Below are positions 37,511-45,756 of a DNA stretch of 64,000 nt, in pieces. The DNA lies in contig JACKDC010000003.1 of assembly GCA_020633725.1 (NCBI GenBank), forward strand, positions 1 to 64,000. Reading direction: 5' to 3'. The notes below the pieces were generated by a model, which did no database searches, was not told the DNA's origin, and saw only the letters and a list, made by a program, of their open reading frames with translations. The DNA is from Candidatus Latescibacterota bacterium (GTDB taxonomy: Bacteria > Krumholzibacteriota > Krumholzibacteriia > JACNKJ01). Position 1 is the stretch's first letter. Each line of letters begins with the position of its first letter. The position numbers and the translations under genes were made by a program.

Positions 37511-38067
37511 AGAATGTCGAGATCGCCGACGACCTGCTCTGCCTCCGCCGCGCGCGCATGAGCGAGGCGCCGCAGCTTGCGCGCGCCGTGCAGGACAGCC
37601 TGCCCGAGCTCGAGGCCTTCCTGCCCTGGGCCTCCGCGGACTACGACGTCCGCGCCGCGCGCGACTTCCTCGACTTCTCCCGCGAGCAGGCGCGTGACGA
37701 CCGCGGCTTGCACCTGAACATCTTCAGCCAGGACGACGGCCAGCTCGTCGGCGGCATCGGCCTCATGCTGCGCCCGGTGAACCAGAGCGGCGAGCTGGGC
37801 TACTGGGTGCGCAGCGACCGGGCGGGTCAGGGCCTGGCCACGCACGCCGCCAGCCTGCTGCTGCGCGAGGCCATCGGCCGGCTGGAGCTGCGGCGCATCT
37901 ATCTGACCTGCGACGTGAAGAACCGCGCCAGCCGCCGCGTGGCCGAGAAGCTGGGCATGCGCCGGGAAGGGCGCCTGCGGGGCTACTTCCTGGTCCAGGG
38001 CCTGGCGCGGGATCACTACCTCTACGCGTTGCTGGCGGGCGAATTCCGCCCCGCCTTCGCCGGCTAG
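37507..38067 (+). CDS. GNAT acetyltransferase (RimJ/RimL-like)
   Basis: This 186-residue GNAT-fold protein resembles ribosomal-protein N-acetyltransferases. It has LRRARMSEAPQLARAV at the N-terminus, GGIGLMLRPVNQSGELGYWV, the acetyl-CoA binding RAGQGLATHAASLLL segment, and CDVKNRASRRVAEKLGMRREG near the C-terminus. The ATGA overlap with the O-antigen ligase suggests coupled translation. The substrate may be a protein N-terminus or a small amine. The cytosolic location follows from lack of a signal. Confidence 0.85.
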   Translation: MKNVEIADDLLCLRRARMSEAPQLARAVQDSLPELEAFLPWASADYDVRAARDFLDFSREQARDDRGLHLNIFSQDDGQLVGGIGLMLRPVNQSGELGYWVRSDRAGQGLATHAASLLLREAIGRLELRRIYLTCDVKNRASRRVAEKLGMRREGRLRGYFLVQGLARDHYLYALLAGEFRPAFAG

Positions 38068-38116
38068 GCTGTCACGCGCCGCCCGGGCTCCCGTACCTGC
38101 CAGCGTCGGACGGGCC

Positions 38117-38144
38117 TTGACGGCGCCGTCCGTCGCCGTAATTT
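38117..38144 (+). promoter_or_regulatory. Putative promoter of msrA
   Basis: TTGACG, a 16-base spacer and TAATTT lie 63 bases before ATG 38208 in an otherwise GC-rich spacer. Confidence 0.55.
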
Positions 38145-38207
38145 GTACCGAGCGAGTACACTTTCGCGACCGCCCCGCGGGCCGGTCGCCAGCGCCGGAG
38201 GCCCAAC

Positions 38208-38828
38208 ATGGTCCGGACCCTCACCCTCGCCCTGGTCGCCCTGGCGGCCCTGGCCAGCAGCGCAGGAGCCGATACGATGAACGACACGCAGCACGGCCGG
38301 CTGGAGACCGCCACCCTGGGCGGCGGCTGCTTCTGGTGCCTGGAGGCCGTCTTCCAGGAGCTGGAGGGCGTGCAGTCCGTGACCTCCGGCTACTCCGGCG
38401 GCGACGTGCGGAACCCCGACTACAAGGACGTCTGCACGGGCGACACCGGCCACGCCGAGGTGGTGCAGATCCTCTACGACCCGGCCGTGCTGAGCTACGC
38501 GGACATCCTCGAGGTGTTCTTCAGCGTGCACGACCCCACCACCAAGAACCGTCAGGGCGCGGACGTGGGCACGCAGTACCGGTCGGTGATCTTCACGCGC
38601 AACGACGAGGAGAAGCGCATCGCCGAGGCCGCCATCGCCGCGCTCGACGAGTCGGGCGTGTGGTCCAAGCCCGTGGTCACGCAGGTGCTGCCTCTCGTCC
38701 AGTTCTACCCGGCCGAGACCTATCACCAGGACTACTACCAGCGGAACTCGCAGCAGGGCTACTGCCAGGTGGTGATCTCGCCCAAGCTCGAGAAGTTCCG
38801 CAAGAAGTTCCACGACCGGCTCAAGTAG
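38208..38828 (+). CDS. msrA: Peptide-methionine (S)-S-oxide reductase MsrA, exported
   Basis: This 206-residue enzyme reduces methionine-S-sulfoxide. The catalytic site is GGGCFWC with Cys41, and Cys near the C-terminus in QQGYCQVV is a candidate resolving Cys. Other landmarks are SGYSGG, YKDVCTGDTGHAEVV, THEQ-equivalent GTQYRSVIF and FYPAETYHQDYY. The first 22 residues (VRTLTLALVALAALASSAGA) form a signal peptide, so this is a periplasmic or outer-surface repair enzyme. A Cys, not Sec, is used here, unlike the two TGA-containing redox genes in the window. Confidence 0.92.
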   Translation: MVRTLTLALVALAALASSAGADTMNDTQHGRLETATLGGGCFWCLEAVFQELEGVQSVTSGYSGGDVRNPDYKDVCTGDTGHAEVVQILYDPAVLSYADILEVFFSVHDPTTKNRQGADVGTQYRSVIFTRNDEEKRIAEAAIAALDESGVWSKPVVTQVLPLVQFYPAETYHQDYYQRNSQQGYCQVVISPKLEKFRKKFHDRLK

Positions 38829-38836
38829 CCGCGACA

Positions 38837-38864
38837 TTGACGCCCGCGGAACGGAGGCTATGCT
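38837..38864 (+). promoter_or_regulatory. Putative promoter of the PfkB gene, implying a leaderless mRNA
   Basis: TTGACG, a 16-base spacer and TATGCT end only five bases before ATG 38870, so transcription would begin at or within the start codon. No good Shine-Dalgarno is present between them. Confidence 0.4.
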
Positions 38865-38869
38865 GAGGC

Positions 38870-39763
38870 ATGGCCTCCGTTCTCTGTTTCGGCGAGCTGC
38901 TCTGGGACCGGCTGCCCGGCGGCCCCCGTCTGGGCGGGGCGCCGGCCAACGTGGCGCATCATCTGGCGCAGCTGGGCGTCGAGGCGCGCCTGGCCAGCTG
39001 CGTGGGCGAGGACGAGGACGGCGAACGCGCGCTGGCCCAGCTGCGCGAGGCCGGCGTGGACGTCACCCTGGTCGCCCGCTCGCCGCGGCTGCCCACCGGG
39101 CGCGTCATCGTGGCGACGGACACGCCCGGCGCCCCCCGCTACCACATCGAGGCCCCCGCCGCCTGGGACGCGATCCTGGCCACGGCGGCGCTGCTGGAAG
39201 CCGCGGCGGGGGCGGACGCGATCGTCTACGGCACGCTGGCCCAGCGCGCGGCGCCGAGCCGCGAGGCCCTGGCGGCGGCGCTGGACGCGGCCCCCGGCGC
39301 GCTTCGCCTCTGCGACCTCAACCTGCGCCCTCCGTTCGCGGACCCCGACGTCGTGCGCGCGAGCCTCGCGCGCGCCACCGTGCTCAAGCTGAACGAGGAC
39401 GAACTCGCTGCGCTGAGCCGCCTGCTCGACCTGCCCGCCGGCAACGCCCTGCCCGGCCACCTTCGCGAAGGCTTTGCGCTGCGGCGGATCTACGTCACGC
39501 GGGGCTCGGGCGGGGCGAGCGCCTTCGACGGCGAGGGGCGCACGGATCGCCCCACGCCGCCGGTGGCCGTGGCCGACAGCGTGGGCGCCGGCGACGCCTT
39601 CACGTCAGCCCTGCTCTTCGGGGAGCTCGCGGGGCGCGAGGCCGGCCGCATCCTCGAGGACGCCTGCGCGCTGGGCGCCTTCGTGGCCTCGCGGGCAGGC
39701 GCGATGCCCGCCTGGCCCGCGGCGCTGCGCGCGCGCCTGCTGGCCGAATCGGGTGGGCGCTAG
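38870..39763 (+). CDS. PfkB-family sugar kinase (fructokinase/ribokinase-like)
   Basis: This 297-residue kinase has VLCFGELLWDRLPG at the N-terminus, GGAPANVAHHLAQLG, the strand with CDLNLRPPF, LKLNEDE, and the second PfkB signature DSVGAGDAFTSALL containing the catalytic Asp and anion hole near residue 243. The FGELLWD opening and N-x-N-x-R-P strand are typical of fructokinases, but ribose or adenosine kinases are not excluded. Its stop overlaps the stop of the convergent BNR gene by four bases. Confidence 0.87.
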   Translation: MASVLCFGELLWDRLPGGPRLGGAPANVAHHLAQLGVEARLASCVGEDEDGERALAQLREAGVDVTLVARSPRLPTGRVIVATDTPGAPRYHIEAPAAWDAILATAALLEAAAGADAIVYGTLAQRAAPSREALAAALDAAPGALRLCDLNLRPPFADPDVVRASLARATVLKLNEDELAALSRLLDLPAGNALPGHLREGFALRRIYVTRGSGGASAFDGEGRTDRPTPPVAVADSVGAGDAFTSALLFGELAGREAGRILEDACALGAFVASRAGAMPAWPAALRARLLAESGGR

Positions 39764-42258
39764 CGGCTGAGTGTCAGCTTGCGCGTCACGCGCGCGTCCC
39801 CGGCCTGAAGCACCGCGAAGTAGACGCCGCTCGGCAGCTCGCCCGGCGTCCAGCGCAGCGTGCGGATGATCCCGTCGCCCGGCACCGGCGTGGCCGCGTT
39901 CACGCGTCGGCCGCGCACGTCGTAGACGGCCAGCGCGGCGCCCTCGGCGCGGCGAGAAGCGAAGCGGAAGGTAGCGCCGTCGTCGCCGCGGACGGGGTTC
40001 GGGAAGGGCGCGTCGAGCAGGAGGCCGGGCGCGACGGCCTCCGGACCGCCGGCGGCCGTGACGGCGTCGAGGTCCAGCTCCCAGGCCCCGCGGCCATAGG
40101 TGCCCGCCAGCAGCTTGTGGGCGTAGCCGTTGATCTCGAGGTCCATCACCCGCACGATGGGCAGGCCGGCGCCGCAGGGAAGCCAGTGCGCCCCGGCGTC
40201 GGCCGAGTGCCAGACGCCGGTGTCCGTGCCGATGAACCAGTTCTCGGTGCGCAGGGGATCCACGGCCACGGCCCGCACGGGCTGCAGGGGCAGGTCGCCG
40301 GAGGCGTTCTCCCAGCTCGCGCCGAGGTCGTGGCTCACGGCGACGTGGGCCACGTCGGCGTAGCTGTAGAAGACCACCAGCACGCCCTCCCGCTCGGCGG
40401 GATGCGGCAGGATCTTGGACGCGCCCGGCGTCGGGAAGCCGAAGGCGCTCACGAGGCTCCATGTGTCGCCGCCGTCGGTGGACAGGCGGGGGCTGTTGCC
40501 CGCGATGGTCCACACGACCTGCGGATCCACGGGGCTGACCGCGATCCAGGTGGCGGTGTGGGGCGCGACGTTGGTCCAGACCGTGCCGCCAGACTCCGTG
40601 CGAAAGATGCCCGCGCTGGTGGAGGTGAAGACCGTCGACGGCGCCTGCGCGCTGGCGGCCATCGGCGTCACCCAGGCGCCGCTGCCGTAGATGCCGTTCA
40701 TGATGGTCGTCCAGTTCTGGCCGCCGTCGTAGCTGCGCACGTGGTTGCCGAACTGCCACTCGCTGTAGACGTGGTTCGCGTTGAGCGCCGACACGCAGGT
40801 CACCATGCCGTCGGCGAGCAGCGTGGACGCGAACCAGCTGTCGGGGTCCGTGCGGCCGGGCACGCCGTTGTCCTGGGTGCCGCCCATCATGACGAGCGGA
40901 TCCGTCTGCGCGACGCCGATGTCGTAGAACTGGTAGGTCACCAGCCCCTCGCGCCGCGAGGCCCAGGTGAGGCCGTCGTCCAGCGAGCGCCAGACGCCCC
41001 CGTCGCTGCCCACCCAGAGCTCGTCGCTTGCGCCCGGCACGTAGACCGCGGCGTGGTGGTCCACGTGAACGGCGCTCTCGTCGCCGAGGATGTTCCCGTC
41101 GCCGGTGATGCTGAAGCTCGCACCGCCGTCGACGGACCGGTAGAGACGCACCCCGCCGGCCACGAGGCGGTCGGGATCGTCGGGGTCGGCGGCCAGCGTG
41201 ACGTTATACCAGCCCTGCCCGCCGGTCATGTTGAGCGACGTGTTGCGGGCCTCCCAGGTCGCGCCGCCGTCCGTGCTGCGGTAGACGCCCAGGGTCTCGC
41301 TGGTGCCGCGGTTGGTGTAGTTCACGTAGACCCAGTCGGGCGCGGCGGCCGAGACGGCGAGCCGGCTGTTGCCGATCTGCGTGCCCGGCGCCTGGCCCAC
41401 GCCGGCGTAGTCGAAGGTGAGGCCGTCGTCCGTGGAGACGAAAACGCCGTTCTGGCCGATGGCGTCGCCGCGCACGGCGTAGACCCGCGTCGCGTCGGGC
41501 GACCAGACCACGTCGTAGAAGAGGCCCTGGGCCACGGCGGTCCAGGTGGCGCCGTCGTCGGTGGAGCGCCAGAGGGCGTCGCGCGCGGCCGCCAGGATGA
41601 CCTGCGTGAGCGGATTCGTGGCGATGGCGTTGAAGCCGTGGCCGTCGGTGAGCGCGTAGTTCAGGCTGGTCTGCTGCCAGGTGGCGCCGCCGTCGGTGGA
41701 GCGCAGCAGGCCGAGGCCCCAGACGCCCGCGCCGTTCCCCTCGCCCGAGCCGAGCAGCACGGTCTCGTGGCTCCAGGGGAGCACCTCCACCGCCCCCACC
41801 TCCAGCACGGCGAGCTGGTCGGTGGTCGTGCTCCAGGTCGCGCCGCGGTCGCTGGACTTCCAGAGCCCCCCGCTGGCCGCGCCGACGTAGACGATGTCCG
41901 TGTCCGTGGGATCGAAGGCGATGTCCAGGATGCGTCCGGAGAGCTCCGCGGGCCCCGCGCAGAACCAGTCGCCGTAGGCGCGCTCTTCCTGCCGCGCCAG
42001 ACGGGCCTCGATGGCCGCCCAGCGCTGGGCCGGCGTGGGCATGGCGCCCTCGTAGAGGCTCCGCTCGTAGTCCCAGCGCGCCCGGTTGTAGGGCTTCCAG
42101 CCGCTGCCGGGCGTGGTCTTCAGCGCCGGGTGGGCGTCGTACCAGGCGGCCTTCTCGGCCAGCCAGGTCTCGAGGGTCATGGCGTTCGCCCAGGAGGCGA
42201 CGCCGAGCGCCAGCAGCGTAGCGGCGAAGGCGTTGGCGAGAGCACTGCGACGGACCAT
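39760..42258 (-). CDS. Secreted BNR/sialidase-like repeat protein (sortilin-type propeller) with FlgD/T9SS tail
   Basis: This 832-residue protein starts at ATG 42258, with AGGAGG six bases upstream, and a signal peptide (residues 1-~26). Many BNR/Asp-box repeats follow, such as GGLWKSSDRGATWSTT, STDGGATWQQ, RSTDDGATWTAV and RSVDGGASFSI, forming one or two large propellers as in VPS10 or glycosidase-like exo-proteins. No sialidase catalytic set (FRIP motif) is seen. The last ~85 residues begin FPNPVRGDDGATF, a diverged form of the NPFNPxT tail, and end KLTLSR. Polymer or surface binding is likely; enzyme activity is doubtful. Confidence 0.8.
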   Translation of the reverse strand: MVRRSALANAFAATLLALGVASWANAMTLETWLAEKAAWYDAHPALKTTPGSGWKPYNRARWDYERSLYEGAMPTPAQRWAAIEARLARQEERAYGDWFCAGPAELSGRILDIAFDPTDTDIVYVGAASGGLWKSSDRGATWSTTTDQLAVLEVGAVEVLPWSHETVLLGSGEGNGAGVWGLGLLRSTDGGATWQQTSLNYALTDGHGFNAIATNPLTQVILAAARDALWRSTDDGATWTAVAQGLFYDVVWSPDATRVYAVRGDAIGQNGVFVSTDDGLTFDYAGVGQAPGTQIGNSRLAVSAAAPDWVYVNYTNRGTSETLGVYRSTDGGATWEARNTSLNMTGGQGWYNVTLAADPDDPDRLVAGGVRLYRSVDGGASFSITGDGNILGDESAVHVDHHAAVYVPGASDELWVGSDGGVWRSLDDGLTWASRREGLVTYQFYDIGVAQTDPLVMMGGTQDNGVPGRTDPDSWFASTLLADGMVTCVSALNANHVYSEWQFGNHVRSYDGGQNWTTIMNGIYGSGAWVTPMAASAQAPSTVFTSTSAGIFRTESGGTVWTNVAPHTATWIAVSPVDPQVVWTIAGNSPRLSTDGGDTWSLVSAFGFPTPGASKILPHPAEREGVLVVFYSYADVAHVAVSHDLGASWENASGDLPLQPVRAVAVDPLRTENWFIGTDTGVWHSADAGAHWLPCGAGLPIVRVMDLEINGYAHKLLAGTYGRGAWELDLDAVTAAGGPEAVAPGLLLDAPFPNPVRGDDGATFRFASRRAEGAALAVYDVRGRRVNAATPVPGDGIIRTLRWTPGELPSGVYFAVLQAGDARVTRKLTLSR

Positions 42259-42314
42259 GCGCCACCTCCTGAGGACGAGGTGCACAAGCATAGCACAGCG
42301 GCGGCGACTGCCGC

Positions 42315-44732
42315 CTACTTCACCACCAGGTTGAGCAGCTTGCCGGGCACGTAGATGGACTTGACCACCCGCTTGCCCTCGAGCTGCGGCGCGAGGCGCT
42401 CGGATGCGAGGGCGAGCGCCTTGACGGCGTCCTCGCTCGCGTCGGCGGGCACGTCGTGGCGGTCGCGCACCTTGCCGTTCACCTGCACCACCACGGTCAC
42501 CATGTCCACGCTCAGGTACTTCGGATCGTGCGTCGGCCAGGCCACGCGCGCGATGGACCCCTCGTGCCCCAGGCGCTCCCAGATCTCCTCGGCGAGGTGC
42601 GGGGCGTAGGGCGCGAGCAGGCGCAGGAAGTCCTCGAGCGCGGCGCGGGAGCGCTGTTCGCGCGGAGTCATCTCGTTGACGAAGACCATCATCTGGCTGA
42701 TCGCCGTGTTGAAGCGCATCGTCTCGGTCATCTCGGTGACGTCAGCGATGGTCCGGTGCAGCGCGCGCAGGGTCTCCTCGTCGGCGGGGACGTCCTGCAG
42801 CGCGGGGTGCATGGCGTCGTCGTCGCCGTCGAAGAAGAGTCGCCACACGCGCGACAGGAAGCGGTGGATGCCCTCGATGCCCTGCGTGTTCCAGGGCTTG
42901 TCGCGCTCCAGCGGGCCCAGGAACATGAGGAAGAGGCGCAGCGAGTCGGCGCCGTGTCCGGCGATCACGTCGTCCGGGTTGATGACGTTGCCGCGGCTCT
43001 TGCTCATCTTCTCGCCGTCCTCGCCCAGGATCATGCCCTGGTTGCGCAGCGCCGCGAAGGGCTCCACCGTGGAGACGAGCCCCAGGTCGTAGAGCACCTT
43101 GTGCCAGAAGCGGGCGTAGAGCAGGTGCAGCACGGCGTGTTCCGCCCCGCCGACGTAGAGGTCCACGGGCATCCAGTAGCGCTCGGCCTCGGGCGACCAG
43201 GCGGCGTCGTGGTTGTCCGGGTCGAGGAAGCGCAGGTAGTACCAGCAGCTCCCGGCCCACTGGGGCATGGTGTTGCTCTCGCGGCGGGCGGGCTTGCCCG
43301 TTACCGGGTCCTCGACCTCGATCCAGTCGGTCATGGCCGCCAGCGGGCTCTCCCCCGTGCCGGCGGGCTTGTAGCTCTCCACCTCGGGCAGGAGCAGCGG
43401 CAGTTCGTCCGCGCCCAGCACGCGCTGGCTGCCGTCCGCGAAGTGCAGCACGGGGAAGGGCTCGCCCCAGTAGCGCTGCCGGCTGAAGAGCCAGTCGCGC
43501 AGCTTGTACTGCACGCTGGCCTGGCCGAGGCCCTTGGCCTCCAGCCACGCGGTGATGCTGCCGATGGCCTCGGGCACGTTCAGCCCGTCGATGGGCGGCG
43601 AGTTGATCAGCTTGCCGTCACCGGACCAGGCCTCCTGCTCGATGTCACCGCCCTCGATGACCTGCACGATGGGCAGCGCGAACGCCTTCGCGAACTCCCA
43701 GTCGCGCTGGTCGTGGGCGGGCACGGCCATGATCGCGCCGGTGCCGTAGCCCATCATCACGTAGTCGGCCACCCAGATGGGGATGCGCGCGCCGTTCACC
43801 GGATTGATCGCGTGGGCGCCGGTGCCGACGCCGGTCTTGTCCTTGGCCATGCCGCGGTCGAGGTCGCTCTTGCGGGCGGCCTCGGCGCGGTAGGCCGCCA
43901 CGGCCTCGCGCTGCCCGCCGGTGACGATCGCGTCCACCAGCGGATGCTCCGGCGCGAGCACCATGTAGGTGGCGCCGAAGAGGGTGTCGGGGCGCGTGGT
44001 GAAGACGCGGATGACGTCCTCGTGGCCTTCCACCGCGAAGTCCACCTCGGCGCCCTCGCTGCGGCCGATCCAGTTGCGCTGCAGCTCCTTGATGCTGTCG
44101 GGCCAGTCGAGGTCCTCGAGATCGGCGAGCAGGCGGTCGGCGTAGGCCGTGATCCTGAGCATCCACTGGCGCATGGGCCGGCGGATGACCGGGTGGCCGC
44201 CGATCTCGCTCTTGCCGTCCACCACCTCTTCGTTGGCGAGCACCGTACCCAGGGCCGGGCACCAGTTCACCGCCACCTCGGCCTCGTAGGCCAGGCCGCG
44301 CTCGTAGAGCTTGGTGAAGATCCACTGCGTCCACTTGTAGTAGGTCGGCCGCGTGGTGTCGATCTCGCGGTCCCAGTCGAAGCTGAAGCCGAACATCTTC
44401 AGCTGGCGGCGGAAGTTCGCGATGTTCCGGTCCGTCGTGGCGCGCGGATGGGTGCCGGTCTTGATGGCGTAGTTCTCGGCGGGCAGACCGAAGGCGTCCC
44501 AGCCCATGGGGTGCAGCACGTTGAAGCCGCGCATGCGCCAGAAGCGCGCCATGATGTCCGAGGCGGTGTAGCCCTCGGGGTGCCCGACGTGGAGACCGTC
44601 GCCGCTGGGATAGGGATACATGTCCAGCACGTAGCGCTTGGGCAGGGTGGAGCCCTGCTCGGCGCGGAAGGTCTTGTGCTCCTCCCAGTAGCGCTGCCAC
44701 TTGGGCTCGATGCGTGCGGGATCGTAGGGCAT
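42315..44732 (-). CDS. leuS: Leucyl-tRNA synthetase
   Basis: This 805-residue class Ia synthetase has the HIGH motif as HVGH (residues 48-51) in YPYPSGDGLHVGHPEGY, and KMSKS as EKMSKSRGN near residue 575. The CP1 editing domain includes TTRPDTLFGATYMVLAPEHP, and DYVMMGYGTGAIMAVPAHDQRD carries the conserved editing Asp. The C-terminal anticodon-binding and terminal domains end with YVPGKLLNLVVK. ATG 44732 gives the canonical MPYDPARIEPKWQ start, with GAGG upstream. The BNR gene follows 56 bases later but is unlikely to be functionally linked. Confidence 0.96.
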   Translation of the reverse strand: MPYDPARIEPKWQRYWEEHKTFRAEQGSTLPKRYVLDMYPYPSGDGLHVGHPEGYTASDIMARFWRMRGFNVLHPMGWDAFGLPAENYAIKTGTHPRATTDRNIANFRRQLKMFGFSFDWDREIDTTRPTYYKWTQWIFTKLYERGLAYEAEVAVNWCPALGTVLANEEVVDGKSEIGGHPVIRRPMRQWMLRITAYADRLLADLEDLDWPDSIKELQRNWIGRSEGAEVDFAVEGHEDVIRVFTTRPDTLFGATYMVLAPEHPLVDAIVTGGQREAVAAYRAEAARKSDLDRGMAKDKTGVGTGAHAINPVNGARIPIWVADYVMMGYGTGAIMAVPAHDQRDWEFAKAFALPIVQVIEGGDIEQEAWSGDGKLINSPPIDGLNVPEAIGSITAWLEAKGLGQASVQYKLRDWLFSRQRYWGEPFPVLHFADGSQRVLGADELPLLLPEVESYKPAGTGESPLAAMTDWIEVEDPVTGKPARRESNTMPQWAGSCWYYLRFLDPDNHDAAWSPEAERYWMPVDLYVGGAEHAVLHLLYARFWHKVLYDLGLVSTVEPFAALRNQGMILGEDGEKMSKSRGNVINPDDVIAGHGADSLRLFLMFLGPLERDKPWNTQGIEGIHRFLSRVWRLFFDGDDDAMHPALQDVPADEETLRALHRTIADVTEMTETMRFNTAISQMMVFVNEMTPREQRSRAALEDFLRLLAPYAPHLAEEIWERLGHEGSIARVAWPTHDPKYLSVDMVTVVVQVNGKVRDRHDVPADASEDAVKALALASERLAPQLEGKRVVKSIYVPGKLLNLVVK

Positions 44733-44788
44733 GGCGAACCTCGCCGAAAGCGGGTGAGCCCGGACCTCTCGCCCGGGCATGGGCTAGG

Positions 44789-44817
44789 GTTATAAGACAA
44801 GCGGGGTGCAGGCGCAA
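44789..44817 (-). promoter_or_regulatory. Promoter of leuS
   Basis: TTGCGC, a 17-base spacer and TATAAC on the minus strand lie 57 bases before the leuS ATG. It is one of the best sigma-70-like matches in the window. No T-box leader is evident. Confidence 0.6.
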
Positions 44818-44835
44818 GGCTCCAGCCCGAGCGGA

Positions 44836-45747
44836 CTAGCGGAGCACCCAGTGGCGGACGTCCTGCGCCGCGAGAAAGGCCTCCGCGTCGCGGCCGTGGA
44901 GCAGGGCGAGGGTGGCCAGCAGCCCGGCCTCGAGGCAGCTGCCCGCGGCCACGCTCACCGAGCGCGGCGCGCCGGGCTGGGGCCAGCCGGTGCGCGGATT
45001 GAGCACGTGCGAGTAGCGGCGCCCCCGCCGCAGCAGGAAGCGCCGGCTGTCGCCGCTGGTGGCGAGGGCGCCGCCGGTGACGTCCAGCAGGCGCAGCGGC
45101 CGGTCGGGCACCGCGGGGTCCTCGATGGCCACGCGCCAGGGCCTGCCGCCCGCGCGCGGCCCGCTCACGCGCAGGTCGCCGCCGAAGTTCACCATGCAGG
45201 GCGACCCGCAGCGCGACGTGACCCGCTCCAGACAGCGATCCACCGCGTACTCCTTGCCCAGTCCGCCCAGGTCGATCTCCATGCCCGCGGGCAGGGTGAG
45301 CGCCGGGCGCTCCCAGCGCAGCTTCTCCCAGCCCACGAGCGGCAGCAGGGTCTTCACCCGGGCGCGCGAAGGGAGGCGGTCGCTGCCGTCGAAGCGCCAG
45401 GCGCGGCGCAGCACGCCCGAGGTGACGTCGAAGAGCCCGCCGCTCATCGCGTGACAGCGCGCGGCGAGGTCCAGGAGGCCGGCGGTCTCGTCGTCCACGG
45501 TGACGGGCTCGCCGCCCGCCGCCGCGTTGATCGCGGACAGCGCGCTGTCCTCGCGGTAGCGGCTGTACTTGGCCTCGATGCGGCGCGCTTCGTCCGCGAC
45601 GGCGCGGAGCAGCGTGTCGGCGAGGACGCCGTCGGCGAGCTCGAGCTGCAGTTCGCAGGGGCTCGCCATGGCGGCGAAGCGGCCGATCCACAGGTCGCCC
45701 CTGCGCTCCATGGAACTGCTGCCGTCACCGGCGGCGCGGGACGTCAA
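44836..45747 (-). CDS. apbE: ApbE-family FAD:protein FMN transferase
   Basis: This ~303-residue enzyme has ApbE landmarks: FAAMASPCELQLE near the start, KYSRYREDSALSAINAAAGG, the MSGGLFDVTSGVL segment, MEIDLGGLGKEYAVDR, VNFGGDLRVSG, LATSGDSRRF and SHVLNPRTGWP. ApbE moves FMN from FAD onto threonine of target flavoproteins, usually outside the cytoplasm. No clear signal peptide is seen. The frame opens at TTG 45747 after AGGGG; ATG 45711 is a possible alternative with no ribosome-binding site. It is the third gene of the DUF4266-DUF3570-ApbE unit, ten bases after DUF3570. Confidence 0.9.
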   Translation of the reverse strand: MTSRAAGDGSSSMERRGDLWIGRFAAMASPCELQLELADGVLADTLLRAVADEARRIEAKYSRYREDSALSAINAAAGGEPVTVDDETAGLLDLAARCHAMSGGLFDVTSGVLRRAWRFDGSDRLPSRARVKTLLPLVGWEKLRWERPALTLPAGMEIDLGGLGKEYAVDRCLERVTSRCGSPCMVNFGGDLRVSGPRAGGRPWRVAIEDPAVPDRPLRLLDVTGGALATSGDSRRFLLRRGRRYSHVLNPRTGWPQPGAPRSVSVAAGSCLEAGLLATLALLHGRDAEAFLAAQDVRHWVLR

Positions 45748-45756
45748 CGCGCACCC

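Noticed and set aside
39760..42258. BNR protein as a true sialidase
   Set aside because: Asp-box repeats are abundant but the FRIP motif and catalytic arginine triad are not visible; the sortilin-like propeller reading fits better.
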